DNA from: JACKHO01 sp041398745
GTDB taxonomy: Bacteria; Planctomycetota; Planctomycetia; Planctomycetales; Planctomycetaceae
Direction of reading: 5' to 3'
Assembly (NCBI GenBank): GCA_041398745.1
Contig: JAWKUB010000003.1
Coordinates: forward strand, 806,001 to 870,000
Length of the DNA stretch: 64,000 bases
Positions 28,701-35,178 of the stretch are shown piece after piece (within the stretch, counting starts at the first letter, position 1; each line of letters begins with the position of its first letter). The notes below the pieces were generated by a model, which was not told the origin of the DNA, did no database searches, and saw only the letters and a program-made list of their open reading frames with translations. The translations under genes were made by a program, and so were the position numbers.

Positions 28701-29188
28701 CAGTCGAAGGAGGCATCTTCGAATCCGTTGATGTTCTGTTGATGAATTGCCAGAGCCCGCTGCGTGTAGGTGCGTCGCGAAATGAGATTGGGATCAAGCG
28801 CCGTGGGGAGATTCGGTTCGGCGTTAAGCTGATCTTTCTGGTGGGGATGATGAATGCCGAAGCGGTCGCGCAAATACTTCAGCGAGGCATCGGGCGATTG
28901 GTCGTAGGTCAGAACGGCATACCGCGTACGGATTTCCCAGACTCGGGCCGTTTCCCCATGCCGCTGCACCCAGGTCGTCAGCAACGGTGCAATTTCCGCA
29001 TATTTCTCCGTGTTGAGCAAATGCAGGCAATGCCAGTAGTAGTACTCTTCGGTACCGGGAATGAGCTGTCGCAGGGCCTCCTCGCGATTCTGCGAGAGAG
29101 CAAAGTCTTCGGCGAAACCTATTTCGCCGGACTGACCATTGCTGACTAAACCCATTAAGCACATCCCCACCAAGAGTAAACGCTTCAT
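22775..29188 (-). CDS. giant secreted protein, alpha-2-macroglobulin-like architecture
   Basis: A 2137-residue exported protein of uncertain function. A signal peptide (MKRLLLVGMCLMGLVSNGQS) follows the ATG at 29188; an upstream extension in the same frame lacks one. Residues about 40-420 are helical, then come many beta-sandwich-like segments (e.g. FTLLDEQGNQVAGAKAWVAG; GVIEIPLDALGPHQDLHVVA) in an order recalling macroglobulin-like (MG) domains. A Gly/Met-rich linker (GGEAGGYGGMGGGQMGRG, near 1390) is followed by a charged coiled-coil-like stretch. Another helical, TPR-like part and a final beta domain with CYVKVYAQLADGSVKFYKDG come at the end. No thioester motif (CGEQ) is visible. It may be an envelope scaffold or a bait-type protein. 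It is single, with no operon partner. Confidence 0.65.
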   Translation of the reverse strand: MKRLLLVGMCLMGLVSNGQSGEIGFAEDFALSQNREEALRQLIPGTEEYYYWHCLHLLNTEKYAEIAPLLTTWVQRHGETARVWEIRTRYAVLTYDQSPDASLKYLRDRFGIHHPHQKDQLNAEPNLPTALDPNLISRRTYTQRALAIHQQNINGFEDASFDWLLTQTLNENQRRQLLSRLSRPDYPGLVKLIVDDLNAPRSGGFGSLTVHGQLLLTQLEELVKLKPDVLNHQNFVRAYLVKLQPSADVDWRNDQEELAAYLNRVQQFASRLAPVHNTLKAHVLYHRLLLDRTQGRYNKDLLMEYLQLPRQSFYMSTAMANSEALRRFGCDLNSNYDGTTLLAPIGNDEPLVRSYLTHLFVDAVNSKEYEPYINDNYLRALFAETKIVSGLGDQERWASLLTPEQFRQLRERVELEFVAQNKTNFSLDEAVQLELNVKNASTLIVKVFEINAESFYRRIEQEVDTDINLDGLVANSEQTYNIDESPLRRIRRRFDFPTLNKPGVYIIDFIGNGQSSRALVRKGFLRHLVRTTPVGQSFTLLDEQGNQVAGAKAWVAGHEYAAGENGQIVVPFSTNPGRQSVVFTAPSDDQGDTYSSLGHFNHEAENYEFVAGIFVDREALLTRRQAQVVIRPQLSINGTPISLSRLEDVRLTISSIDHEGTRSTSEIPNFELFEDRESVHDFQVPQRLASLTFALSAKVKQLVTGQKQSVGASQSFSLNGIDKSDKTEDLHLIRSGANYILELRGKSGEPRPSRPVHFQFKHRDFKDQMPVSLKTDPQGRILLGALPDIQYFSASGPQGTQHSWSPGENQFTYANTVHGRVGTPFELPYLGSAEAPTREEFSLLEVRNNTYNIDRIEHLGIKNGMLQIADLPAGDFELLLKKQNRRIRLRNIPGEQVGQYVVGDVRQAETPRLQPLHITSVSSADGKVQVQLRNATKFTRVHLFATRFEPEYDAYQHLSRVRAAEPYLFTYRRASSVYLTGRNIGDEYRYIIDRKYASKYPGNMLERPSLLLNPWAIRDTETGEQIAASGGEFGSAATPPAAAAVRDPQAAPKPDSSQTNFANLDFLADASAVLTNLAPDENGVIEIPLDALGPHQDLHVVAVDPLSTASRRLTLPEQKLTFLDLRLVQGLDPQQHFTMQKLIDVVPNGQEFVLRDVVTSKFEKYDSLARVYGLLTTLNGDSNFREFSFLLTWPDLSDEEKQTLYSKYACHELSFFLYKKDPVFFTRVIEPYLQNKKDKTFVDRFLLNEDLSEYLLPWKYGQLNAFERILLARRIDGEQDKTARHLSDMLALVPPNIDHFNRLFDTAVQQSALELGGTTSLETNLSLIIRQEQEKLRLSDEMAADMAMPAMSAPGGEAGGYGGMGGGQMGRGAVVRENLARQRADERELKEEMAESLEAFRKKAPQRRSLAAARDRAEIMLGAKAVEFDSYFGDMDADGVMAIRQLYRQMEKTKEWAENNYYHLTIDQQSAELVQVSKFWTDYAAHNPDVPFVSTNLAEAARNFPDMVLALAVLDLPFKAAEHDVKFNEKQMTFTPTGPVVVFHEEIRPADAPDGTNKVLVSQNFYKNGERHRTELGEQVDNFVTDEFLVHTVYGCEVVITNPTSTRQKLSALVQIPLGALPVSGSQTTRTFHIDVEPYHTHKLEYQFYFPAAADLAHFPVHIARNEKLIAAAEPFTFHVVQQPSKVDTNSWDYISQNGSLAEVVQFLETHNIHELNLDRVAWRMHDRNAFDTILPLLAQRHVYSHTLWSYALLHNVAGPAREYLQHAENVVNELGGRIQSTLVSIDPIERRTYQHLEYKPLVNARAHTLGKRRQIVNDTLLGQYHQYMKELGYERALDDEELLGVTYYLLLQDRIEESLATFARVGRDNVATKMQYDYCKAYLAFFSDDPNQARAIAEKYTDHPVDRWRTTFQAIVAQLDEAGGGDAVALDEEDRTSQQDALAATEPTFEFQIEGKNLNVNYQNLDAVTVNFYEMDVELLFSRTPFVHQFGDEFTAIKPNHSVSVSLAKNKSQKSIPIPEQFHSRNVLVEVVSAGKAQSLPYFSNVLAVQVVENYGQVRVTHRDTRKPVSTCYVKVYAQLADGSVKFYKDGYTDIRGRFDYASLNTNQLEGATRFAVLVLSEEHGAVVREALPPKR

Positions 29189-29512
29189 TCCAGCACCTGT
29201 TTCACGCAATGCGACACAACCATTCCGCTGACGCGCAAGCAAGTCGCGCAACAAAACGGAATTCACTATTCAGTGTGACGTGCAGAGACGGGTTCGCAAT
29301 AGGAATCGTTCCGCAAAAAAATCGACTTCGCCGAAAACTCACGGAATACCCACCGTAGGCCGAGCCGCAGGTCGCAGAGTTTTGCCGTAGCTACGCAAAC
29401 CAAATTCTCCCGGCCTGAAGCGATGTCTCCCAAACGAAGCGTCGTTAGCGACCAAAGTTCCGGCATTACTCCGGTTTGCTTGATACGGCCTACATGCTGA
29501 ATTGGGGATGTC
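29189..29512. other. intergenic region with planctomycete dispersed repeats
   Basis: No gene. The stretch contains a GTAGGCCG...TGCCGGAACT repeat (minus strand, 29456-29493) and a segment around 29357-29400 (CCGTAGGCCGAGCCGCAGG...TTGCCGTAGC) of the same GC-rich style. Confidence 0.5.
29456..29493 (-). repeat. dispersed repeat GTAGGCCG-N18-ATGCCGGAACT, copy 1
   Basis: On the minus strand this reads GTAGGCCG, an 18-nt spacer and ATGCCGGAACT. The same pattern occurs twice near 45.1-45.3 kb as an inverted pair. It is intergenic here, between leuD's terminator and the giant secreted protein. Confidence 0.6.
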
Positions 29513-29563
29513 TGAAAAAAACATACCCGCTTACCGTTGGTCGGTGACCAGCGACAAGCGGGG
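29513..29563 (-). terminator. intrinsic terminator of leuD
   Basis: CCCGCTT (29526-29532) pairs with AAGCGGG (29556-29562), with an inner GTTGGTC/GACCAGC stem. On the minus strand the hairpin is followed by a run of seven T. It lies about 40 bp past the leuD stop. Confidence 0.85.
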
Positions 29564-29601
29564 GATTGTTCTGACTTCAGTTCTGCAGAAACGATGACGC
29601 G

Positions 29602-30180
29602 TTACATGTACGGAAGCGCTTCGACAGTTTTCGCGATGGCCTCTTTGTTGTCCAGCAGCTGGCCGAGGAAGTCCCACTGGCCGGTCGTCAATGCCTCCCT
29701 TGCACTCTCTGGAAGCTGGCAGGCACAAGTTTCATCACCAAAAGTGATTTGTTGAGCCACCAGATCGACAGTAATGGCCAGCTCCGGATTTGCCTTGATG
29801 GCGGCATTCAGTCGCTGCAAATCTTCACGACTGGCTGTGACGACAGGGATGCCGAGGCCAATACAGTTTCCGAAGAAAATCTCGGCGAACGACTCGGCCA
29901 CAACCGCCTGAATTCCCCACCGCATGAGTGACTGCGGGGCGTGCTCACGGCTCGAACCACAACCAAAGTTGCGACCGCTCACCAGCACCGACGCGTTCTG
30001 ATACACGTCGTTATTGAAAGGATGACTCGGATCCTGCTGACGGTCGTCTTCGAACGCATGTTCACCAAGTCCATCAAACGACACACAACGCAGAAACCGG
30101 GCCGGAATAATGCGGTCGGTGTCAATGTCATCGAGCAGCAGAGGAATACCAGTTCCCGCAACAGATTCAATTTTATTCAT
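29602..30180 (-). CDS. leuD: 3-isopropylmalate dehydratase small subunit
   Basis: LeuD pairs with LeuC to form isopropylmalate isomerase, which converts 2- to 3-isopropylmalate in leucine synthesis. The 192-residue length is normal. Family features are the substrate loop DDIDTDRIIPARFL near residue 20, the swivel-domain signature SGRNFGCGSSREHAPQSL, and FAEIFFGNCIGLGIPV. The large subunit gene is not in the window: upstream is a toxin-antitoxin pair and downstream a terminator, so leuD is a stand-alone unit here, as in genomes where leuC and leuD are separated or leuC lies elsewhere. Confidence 0.96.
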   Translation of the reverse strand: MNKIESVAGTGIPLLLDDIDTDRIIPARFLRCVSFDGLGEHAFEDDRQQDPSHPFNNDVYQNASVLVSGRNFGCGSSREHAPQSLMRWGIQAVVAESFAEIFFGNCIGLGIPVVTASREDLQRLNAAIKANPELAITVDLVAQQITFGDETCACQLPESAREALTTGQWDFLGQLLDNKEAIAKTVEALPYM

Positions 30181-30334
30181 GAGATTTCAGTTCAAATGGC
30201 TTCGTGCAAACTTGCTCAGTAGACCGTGGCAAATACCTTGGACATCCCCCAGAGATACCGAGTTCGCAACATTCTAGCCGGGACGGAAATCTGTGGCAAA
30301 CTGGTTGCGTGGAACGATTTCTTAGGTATTCAGT

Positions 30335-30622
30335 CTATCTGTCCTGCCAAAACCCGGGCCGTCGTTTCGCGTGAGCAACTGCGACAATGACAACACGTTC
30401 CGCGTCGTGGCGATAAACCACTTGATACGGGAATTTCATGACACCGCAGGTCCGATGGCGATCATCCACCCGTGGGAAACGTACAGGATTGTCAGCAATT
30501 GACGCGAGCGCCAAATCGACCGCAACCAGAAAATCTCGTGCGGCGGATGCACTCCGTTCCGCGTACCAATCTGCTGAATGTTCCAACTCATCCTTGGCTT
30601 GCGGATGGAATTCAATCCGCAT
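30335..30622 (-). CDS. ParE/RelE-type toxin
   Basis: A 95-residue toxin of the ParE/RelE superfamily. Recognisable blocks are RIEFHPQAKDELEHSADWYAERS at the N-terminus, FLVAVDLALASIADNPVRFP, and the C-terminal sheet YQVVYRHDAERVVIVAVAHAKRRPGFW. ParE members poison gyrase and RelE members cut mRNA; the target cannot be told from this sequence. The start is the ATG at 30622, inside the last codons of the antitoxin gene (11-bp overlap), which implies translational coupling. A longer frame upstream overlaps the whole antitoxin and is rejected. The gene sits outside the tRNA-linked element. Confidence 0.88.
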   Translation of the reverse strand: MRIEFHPQAKDELEHSADWYAERSASAARDFLVAVDLALASIADNPVRFPRVDDRHRTCGVMKFPYQVVYRHDAERVVIVAVAHAKRRPGFWQDR

Positions 30623-30854
30623 CGCGGACACCATGTTTTGCGAACAGGCGTTCTCGGATATCTGTCCACGATTCTGTCTGAACACTCCCGGTGTCGATTT
30701 CCCCACTGCGACGCTGAACTTCGGCAAGCCATTCCGGCGTCAATTGAGGTGGGGCATCATCCGGTACCGAAGCCGCAAGTTCATCGATCAGCCGCAATCG
30801 GTCATTGACGGGCAGACGAGAGGCGTGTGCGAGAATCTCCTGATATTCGGTCAT
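30612..30854 (-). CDS. antitoxin, TIGR02574/addiction-module family
   Basis: An 80-residue antitoxin of the 'putative addiction module component' type (TIGR02574). The pattern is EILAHASRLPVNDRLRLIDELAASV followed by PQLTPEWLAEVQRRSGEIDTGSVQTESWTDIRERL, which is the usual order of an N-terminal helical part and an acidic toxin-binding tail. It neutralises the downstream ParE/RelE toxin. The start at 30854 has AAAGG 8 nt upstream; the in-frame extension to 30986 has no ribosome site. These antitoxins usually lack a classical DNA-binding fold, so autoregulation is uncertain. Confidence 0.87.
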   Translation of the reverse strand: MTEYQEILAHASRLPVNDRLRLIDELAASVPDDAPPQLTPEWLAEVQRRSGEIDTGSVQTESWTDIRERLFAKHGVRDAD

Positions 30855-30989
30855 GGAACAAACCTTTGGGACAACTTCTGGCGCGGACTGCCCAGCACAG
30901 TTTCTCGCCTCCAATTCTACATCCTCGGCGGGTCTTGAACAAATAGCCAATTGATTTGGACGACTTTTTCGATCAAGTTCGATCAACCT

Positions 30990-31475
30990 CTAGCGCGCGA
31001 AGTCCAGCGTGTCGTTGAGCGTAACACGGTACGTGATGACAATGTCATCACGAGGCTCCTGCTGGTCGAGGACGCCGTTGGGGCCGAGGGAGCGTAAGGC
31101 GTATCTTCCTGGCTCATCCACGACAGCTTCGATTTGAATTCGATTTCCCCAGTAGTCATTGCCCGTGGTAACCATATCCCTGGCCAGACCGCCGGACTCA
31201 AGGTACGTATCCAGCAATTGCGGCAGATCGTCAACCGCGGTTGGAGCACTTTCTGTCGCCAAAATGCACTCAGCCATTGCCTTCTGAATTGTGCTAAATG
31301 CGAGACGGACACGATACTCAGGAGGAACTGAGTGCGAATGTCCACTAACGTGAGTGAACAGCCACCAAAGAAGGAGCAAAATAATAGTGGCTGAAATCAG
31401 CAGTTCATACGTATTGAAGCCATATCGGTCAGGTTGATGGTGTCGACAAAATCGCGATGTGTTCATGTCGCTCAT
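30990..31475 (-). CDS. pseudopilin-like protein (type II secretion GspG-like C-terminus)
   Basis: A 161-residue single-pass protein. The N-terminus has a hydrophobic helix preceded by a pilin-like site, YGFNTYELLISATIILLLLWWLF, with Glu in the expected position, though the residue before it is Tyr and the leader is irregular. The C-terminal block DYWGNRIQIEAVVDEPGRYALRSLGPNGVLDQQEPRDDIVITY closely follows the GspG pattern 'DPWGNPY...YSLGPDG..GTDDDI', which binds calcium in GspG. It begins 20 bp after the DUF1559-serpin-like gene, so they form an operon. The exact start is uncertain (ATG at 31505, 31475 or 31466). Confidence 0.72.
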   Translation of the reverse strand: MSDMNTSRFCRHHQPDRYGFNTYELLISATIILLLLWWLFTHVSGHSHSVPPEYRVRLAFSTIQKAMAECILATESAPTAVDDLPQLLDTYLESGGLARDMVTTGNDYWGNRIQIEAVVDEPGRYALRSLGPNGVLDQQEPRDDIVITYRVTLNDTLDFAR

Positions 31476-31494
31476 CTTCAAGCTGTCCAGCGGT

Positions 31495-33174
31495 TCAGTC
31501 TGCATCCATCAAAGCCGGTGAGGCAACCCACATCAACAGGTAGGGACGGTCGGCGTTGGATTCTTTGACCGCCACGAGGAATGGCCTGTCAACCACGAAG
31601 GCGCGGGGCAGAACTGGTGGTGGAGTCGGGGGCGAGTCATCGCCGAATTCGCCGATGACCCCAATGTCGGCCTCTGAAATAAGTTCCGCTCCATTTTCGT
31701 CGAGCGAGAAGTAAATGGACTGGCTGGCCTCGTCAAATTCGTAGTCCAGCGGCAAATTGGTAGTTTTCCCCTCGGTCAATTTACGGAACTGCTTCTTGAA
31801 GTGGAAATCAAGGACGGGGATTTCCAGTCGATCTCCGGTCATCAGGTACGGACGATCATGCCACTTGTTCGGCGATTGTTCGCGCATCGCGATGTCAATC
31901 CAGCCTGATTCCAAGTCTGGTGGAGTTTCGGTGAACGCGATGTAGATTTCGTCGTGCTGTTCGGTTTGTGCTGTTAGTTTCAGAATGAAGTCGTCGTCGG
32001 AAACGTAATCAACAATTGTTACCTGCGACTCAAAACAGGGGTCTCCCAGCCCACCTGCTGCCGGGAGGTTGCCGAACATGTTGACTTGTTGTGGTTTCTG
32101 AAAACGAAACAGGCGTGGATCAAGTCGTGTAAACGATGTCTCGTACGGCATTTGTTTGACGAGGGCCGCGTGCATGGAAATGCGAGGTTGCCCCTGGTCG
32201 GTTTCGCGTGTCACCGTGATGGAAGCCTGCCCCTGAGATAGAACACCGGTTCCACTGGATTGGTTTAACAGCCGTGCCGTAGGATTTGTGGAATTGAACT
32301 CCGTGACCTGAAACTCGTCTCGTAAGGCATCCCAGGCAAGCTGAAACGTGACGCACCAAAGCAGTGACTGATGCGCGTCAATTGGAGTTGCCTGAACCGG
32401 CGTAATATCAACACCGGCAATCGTCGCGACATCCTGCTCGTCAGCAACCGCTTTCCATTGCACTTCTTCACGCAGGTCCATGGGCCATTCCCCCTGATAC
32501 GTCACTCGGCCTGAAGTCGGGGTCAGCAATAAGCGCAATAGTTGTTCGTCAATTGAAGACGAGAGCATATGCACCGATCCGTCCGCCAGTACGGTATGTG
32601 TGCCGATGCTACTGTCCCGAAAATGCTCGATGATGATTCGCGGAGAAAGGTCGTTCGGACTCGTCCACGGGACGGCGTGCTCGTCAACTTCGAGCAGCAT
32701 GAGCGTGTTTGACGTGCCATCGATGATGTCGCGGAATTGCAGAGATTGGTCACCTGGCCAAATGGTCCGTTGCCCGACGATCGCCATAATACTGGTCTCA
32801 ATTGTGCTTTCCCGGGCTTTCCAGCGATCCTGAAACACTCGGGGCATTTCCGCGAGGAGCTTCTCATTATGCGGTCCATCCCATGGTTCATTGAAGTTGT
32901 ATTGATCGTACAACTCCTGCTCATCGAGATAAGGGAGCAGTAGGACACGCCAACTGTGCCATCTCTCCCCGTCAGGACCGCGCATGTGGGCGGGAGGGAA
33001 GCATTTGTAGTCGTCATGGTACGCATGTAATGCCACGCCAATTTGCTTGAGGTGGCTCTTAACAACTTCTCGCCGCTTTGCCGTCCGCATTTTCACGTAC
33101 TGCGGATAGACGAGAACTCCCAGCACAGCCACCACGATGACCACACCGAGAATTCGTATGTTCAAGAACTTCAT
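31495..33174 (-). CDS. DUF1559 protein with serpin-like C-terminal region
   Basis: A 559-residue protein. The N-terminal 240 residues are a DUF1559 protein: a membrane helix (ILGVVIVVAVLGVLVYPQYV), VKSHLKQIGVALHAYHDDY, and the H-X9-DG-like end GTHTVLADGSVHMLSS. The C-terminal part, especially residues about 455-555, follows the end of the serpin fold: LEIPVLDFHFKKQF, then IYFSLDENGAELISEADIG where serpins have the reactive-loop hinge, and PRAFVVDRPFLVAVKESN, close to the serpin signature 'F.aDrPFlF.I'. The hinge lacks the run of small residues needed for inhibitory insertion, so a non-inhibitory role is likely. The serpin assignment is pattern-based. The next gene downstream is a pseudopilin. 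Confidence 0.65.
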   Translation of the reverse strand: MKFLNIRILGVVIVVAVLGVLVYPQYVKMRTAKRREVVKSHLKQIGVALHAYHDDYKCFPPAHMRGPDGERWHSWRVLLLPYLDEQELYDQYNFNEPWDGPHNEKLLAEMPRVFQDRWKARESTIETSIMAIVGQRTIWPGDQSLQFRDIIDGTSNTLMLLEVDEHAVPWTSPNDLSPRIIIEHFRDSSIGTHTVLADGSVHMLSSSIDEQLLRLLLTPTSGRVTYQGEWPMDLREEVQWKAVADEQDVATIAGVDITPVQATPIDAHQSLLWCVTFQLAWDALRDEFQVTEFNSTNPTARLLNQSSGTGVLSQGQASITVTRETDQGQPRISMHAALVKQMPYETSFTRLDPRLFRFQKPQQVNMFGNLPAAGGLGDPCFESQVTIVDYVSDDDFILKLTAQTEQHDEIYIAFTETPPDLESGWIDIAMREQSPNKWHDRPYLMTGDRLEIPVLDFHFKKQFRKLTEGKTTNLPLDYEFDEASQSIYFSLDENGAELISEADIGVIGEFGDDSPPTPPPVLPRAFVVDRPFLVAVKESNADRPYLLMWVASPALMDAD

Positions 33175-33440
33175 GGGAATTGACCGCCGACAGCACCAAC
33201 TCTGGCTTGAGATTCTGAGTGCTGAGAACCTCTCCGACAGAACTGATACGGATGAGAAGTTCTGACTGTTTGAACTTCTCTACGAATCGTGGTTACGCCC
33301 ATGAAGAGAGGACGTGCATCGCCTTGCAGCCGCTGATGGTCCCTAAAGCCCGAGAGCATTGATTGGCTGTAGAACCGGTTGCCATGCCGTTCGTTGCCCT
33401 TAGTCTTTTGGCACGTTCTGGGTACGTGAATGGGCGACCG

Positions 33441-34730
33441 CTATTCCTGCACCAGTCGAACCGATTGAACCCGGCGGACGCGGATGAGGTCGGCGTTGAG
33501 TCTTGGATCGAAGGCGCGTTGGCCAATGACTCCCGCCTCCTTGCCAACCCAGCTGCGGAGTTGCTGTGGATCGGCGGGTTCGAGATAAGCCAGAAACCTG
33601 CCATCAGGGGCGACGAGTGCATACGGTGGCAATCCCGCGGCACCAAGTGGTTGGACAATGCCGGCTCCGTTCAGGTTTGGCTGAACGTCATCACCAGTGG
33701 CACTAAAGTTCGAGTTGTCGGCACTGGCGGTCTGAGGGAAAGTAGACGTATCAAACTGTGAAAACGCGTTCGGCGTGGTCACAGGGAATTGTCCATTCGC
33801 AATGGGAGCACCTCCGGGCTGCATCGTTGCGAGTTGTGCATCGCGTTGCGATGTCTCATTTGCCAAGCTGACAAACCTCTGGAACTGCTGATGAATGGAT
33901 CGACGACTTTCAATGACTTGCAGGCGTCGCTGAATTGTTGCCTGTTGGCCCGCATTCGAGCGGCTCAGCAAATCCTGATAAGCAACCGTGAGACCATCGA
34001 GATCCCAATGCATTGGTTCTTTAGACATCATTGCGGCATATCGCTGGTCCAGAAGCATCAGCTCGGCGACCTCCGGTGAACTCTTTGGTTGTTCCGTAGC
34101 CGCGGTTGCTCTCTCTCCAGAGGCAACAACAAGTTCTTCGCGCGTCATGTTCGCCCGATGTTGCGGCGGAATTTGGTAAGGATCGTTCTCCTGCTCAGCA
34201 CGGACTGTCGTGTCAATGGGGACGACGAAGTCCCCTTTGATCCAGCGGAACTCTTGAGACGGGGGCACGATCTGCAGCATTTCGCGCAATCCCCGTTCCG
34301 TTTGCAGAGTCTTCCTTCCCAGGATTTGCACACCGTCGCCATTCGCGAGTTGTCGCCCGAAGTAGGCGTGGTCATCACTCACTTCGCTGCCAATGCGGAC
34401 GACAACGCGCGCCTGCTGGCCTGCTTCAAGCGGAGCAACCGAAACGGTTCCGCGATTACCATTGACGTCGACATAGTCCGCATCAATGAGGCTGAAACTT
34501 CCTGGCGGCGGCGCAATCATGAACCAGCCACCATGGTCATGCCGGTGGACGGTGAGCCGGGTTCCTGCCTTGAGTTTTGACGTCACGTAGTAACGCTGTC
34601 CGGGACCGCACCGAACTTCCACATCATCGACAGCGACTGTTGCCTCGTATGGAAACGAGCGATTCTGTCCATGAGTCGCCGAAGCGAGACTCAGGCAGAT
34701 GACAGCGACAGACAAAGATCTCAGCAGCAT
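33441..34730 (-). CDS. secreted SH3-like domain protein
   Basis: A 429-residue exported protein. A signal peptide (MLLRSLSVAVICLSLASATHGQ) precedes a bacterial SH3-like domain at about 28-90: YEATVAVDDVEVRCGPGQRYYVTSKLKAGTRLTVHRHDHGGWFMIAPP, the usual 'V.vRsGPg..y.....l..G..v.v....ggW..I' pattern. A second related domain may cover 95-170 (ARVVVRIGSEV...RWIKGDFV). Helical and Gln/Asn-rich linkers follow, then a C-terminal domain with YALVAPDGRFLAYLEPADPQQLRSWVGKEAGVIGQRA. Such proteins usually bind peptidoglycan or envelope partners in the periplasm; no catalytic domain is seen. It is monocistronic and convergent to nothing. Confidence 0.72.
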   Translation of the reverse strand: MLLRSLSVAVICLSLASATHGQNRSFPYEATVAVDDVEVRCGPGQRYYVTSKLKAGTRLTVHRHDHGGWFMIAPPPGSFSLIDADYVDVNGNRGTVSVAPLEAGQQARVVVRIGSEVSDDHAYFGRQLANGDGVQILGRKTLQTERGLREMLQIVPPSQEFRWIKGDFVVPIDTTVRAEQENDPYQIPPQHRANMTREELVVASGERATAATEQPKSSPEVAELMLLDQRYAAMMSKEPMHWDLDGLTVAYQDLLSRSNAGQQATIQRRLQVIESRRSIHQQFQRFVSLANETSQRDAQLATMQPGGAPIANGQFPVTTPNAFSQFDTSTFPQTASADNSNFSATGDDVQPNLNGAGIVQPLGAAGLPPYALVAPDGRFLAYLEPADPQQLRSWVGKEAGVIGQRAFDPRLNADLIRVRRVQSVRLVQE

Positions 34731-35178
34731 GACGAACCCTTACGTTCGGTGCTCGATCGAACTTCTCAACCGCATGGATGGCACGCGATCAACGAGAAAC
34801 GAAATCAGTTGACGGAAAGGTGCGAGAGACTCGCGAGGATGTGAAATGTGGCGGGATTCAGCGAAATTCGCTCAAGAATTGACGAACTTCTGCCGAAGCG
34901 GCGTTTTATCCAAGATTAGCGGTTTAGGGCAATAGCGATTGCGGCGACGCAATATCGCGCGCATAAGATGTTACCTGGTTGGGGGTTTATCGCGACTTGT
35001 TAATTCGGCGCTGATTCGATTTGGCGGACATGGCTCTGACTCTCCCATTCGGCATGTGAATGTGCTTCTCAGCCAATTTCCCGACCAGCACTTTTGCATC
35101 AGAGATTGTTCATCCATTACCATCTACGGCGATTTCGACTGTCAAGTTTCACCATCATTCCCGAGAGGAGTGCGTCCG
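34731..35178. other. divergent intergenic region
   Basis: About 450 bp between the SH3-like gene and the Tat oxidoreductase gene. It holds the promoters of both but no gene, repeat or structured RNA that I can support. An in-frame extension of the oxidoreductase (from 34939) covers it and is probably non-coding. Confidence 0.4.

Noticed and set aside
28331..29149. 272-codon plus-strand frame opposite the giant secreted protein
   Set aside because: Shadow of a long coding region; codon and motif evidence favours the minus strand.
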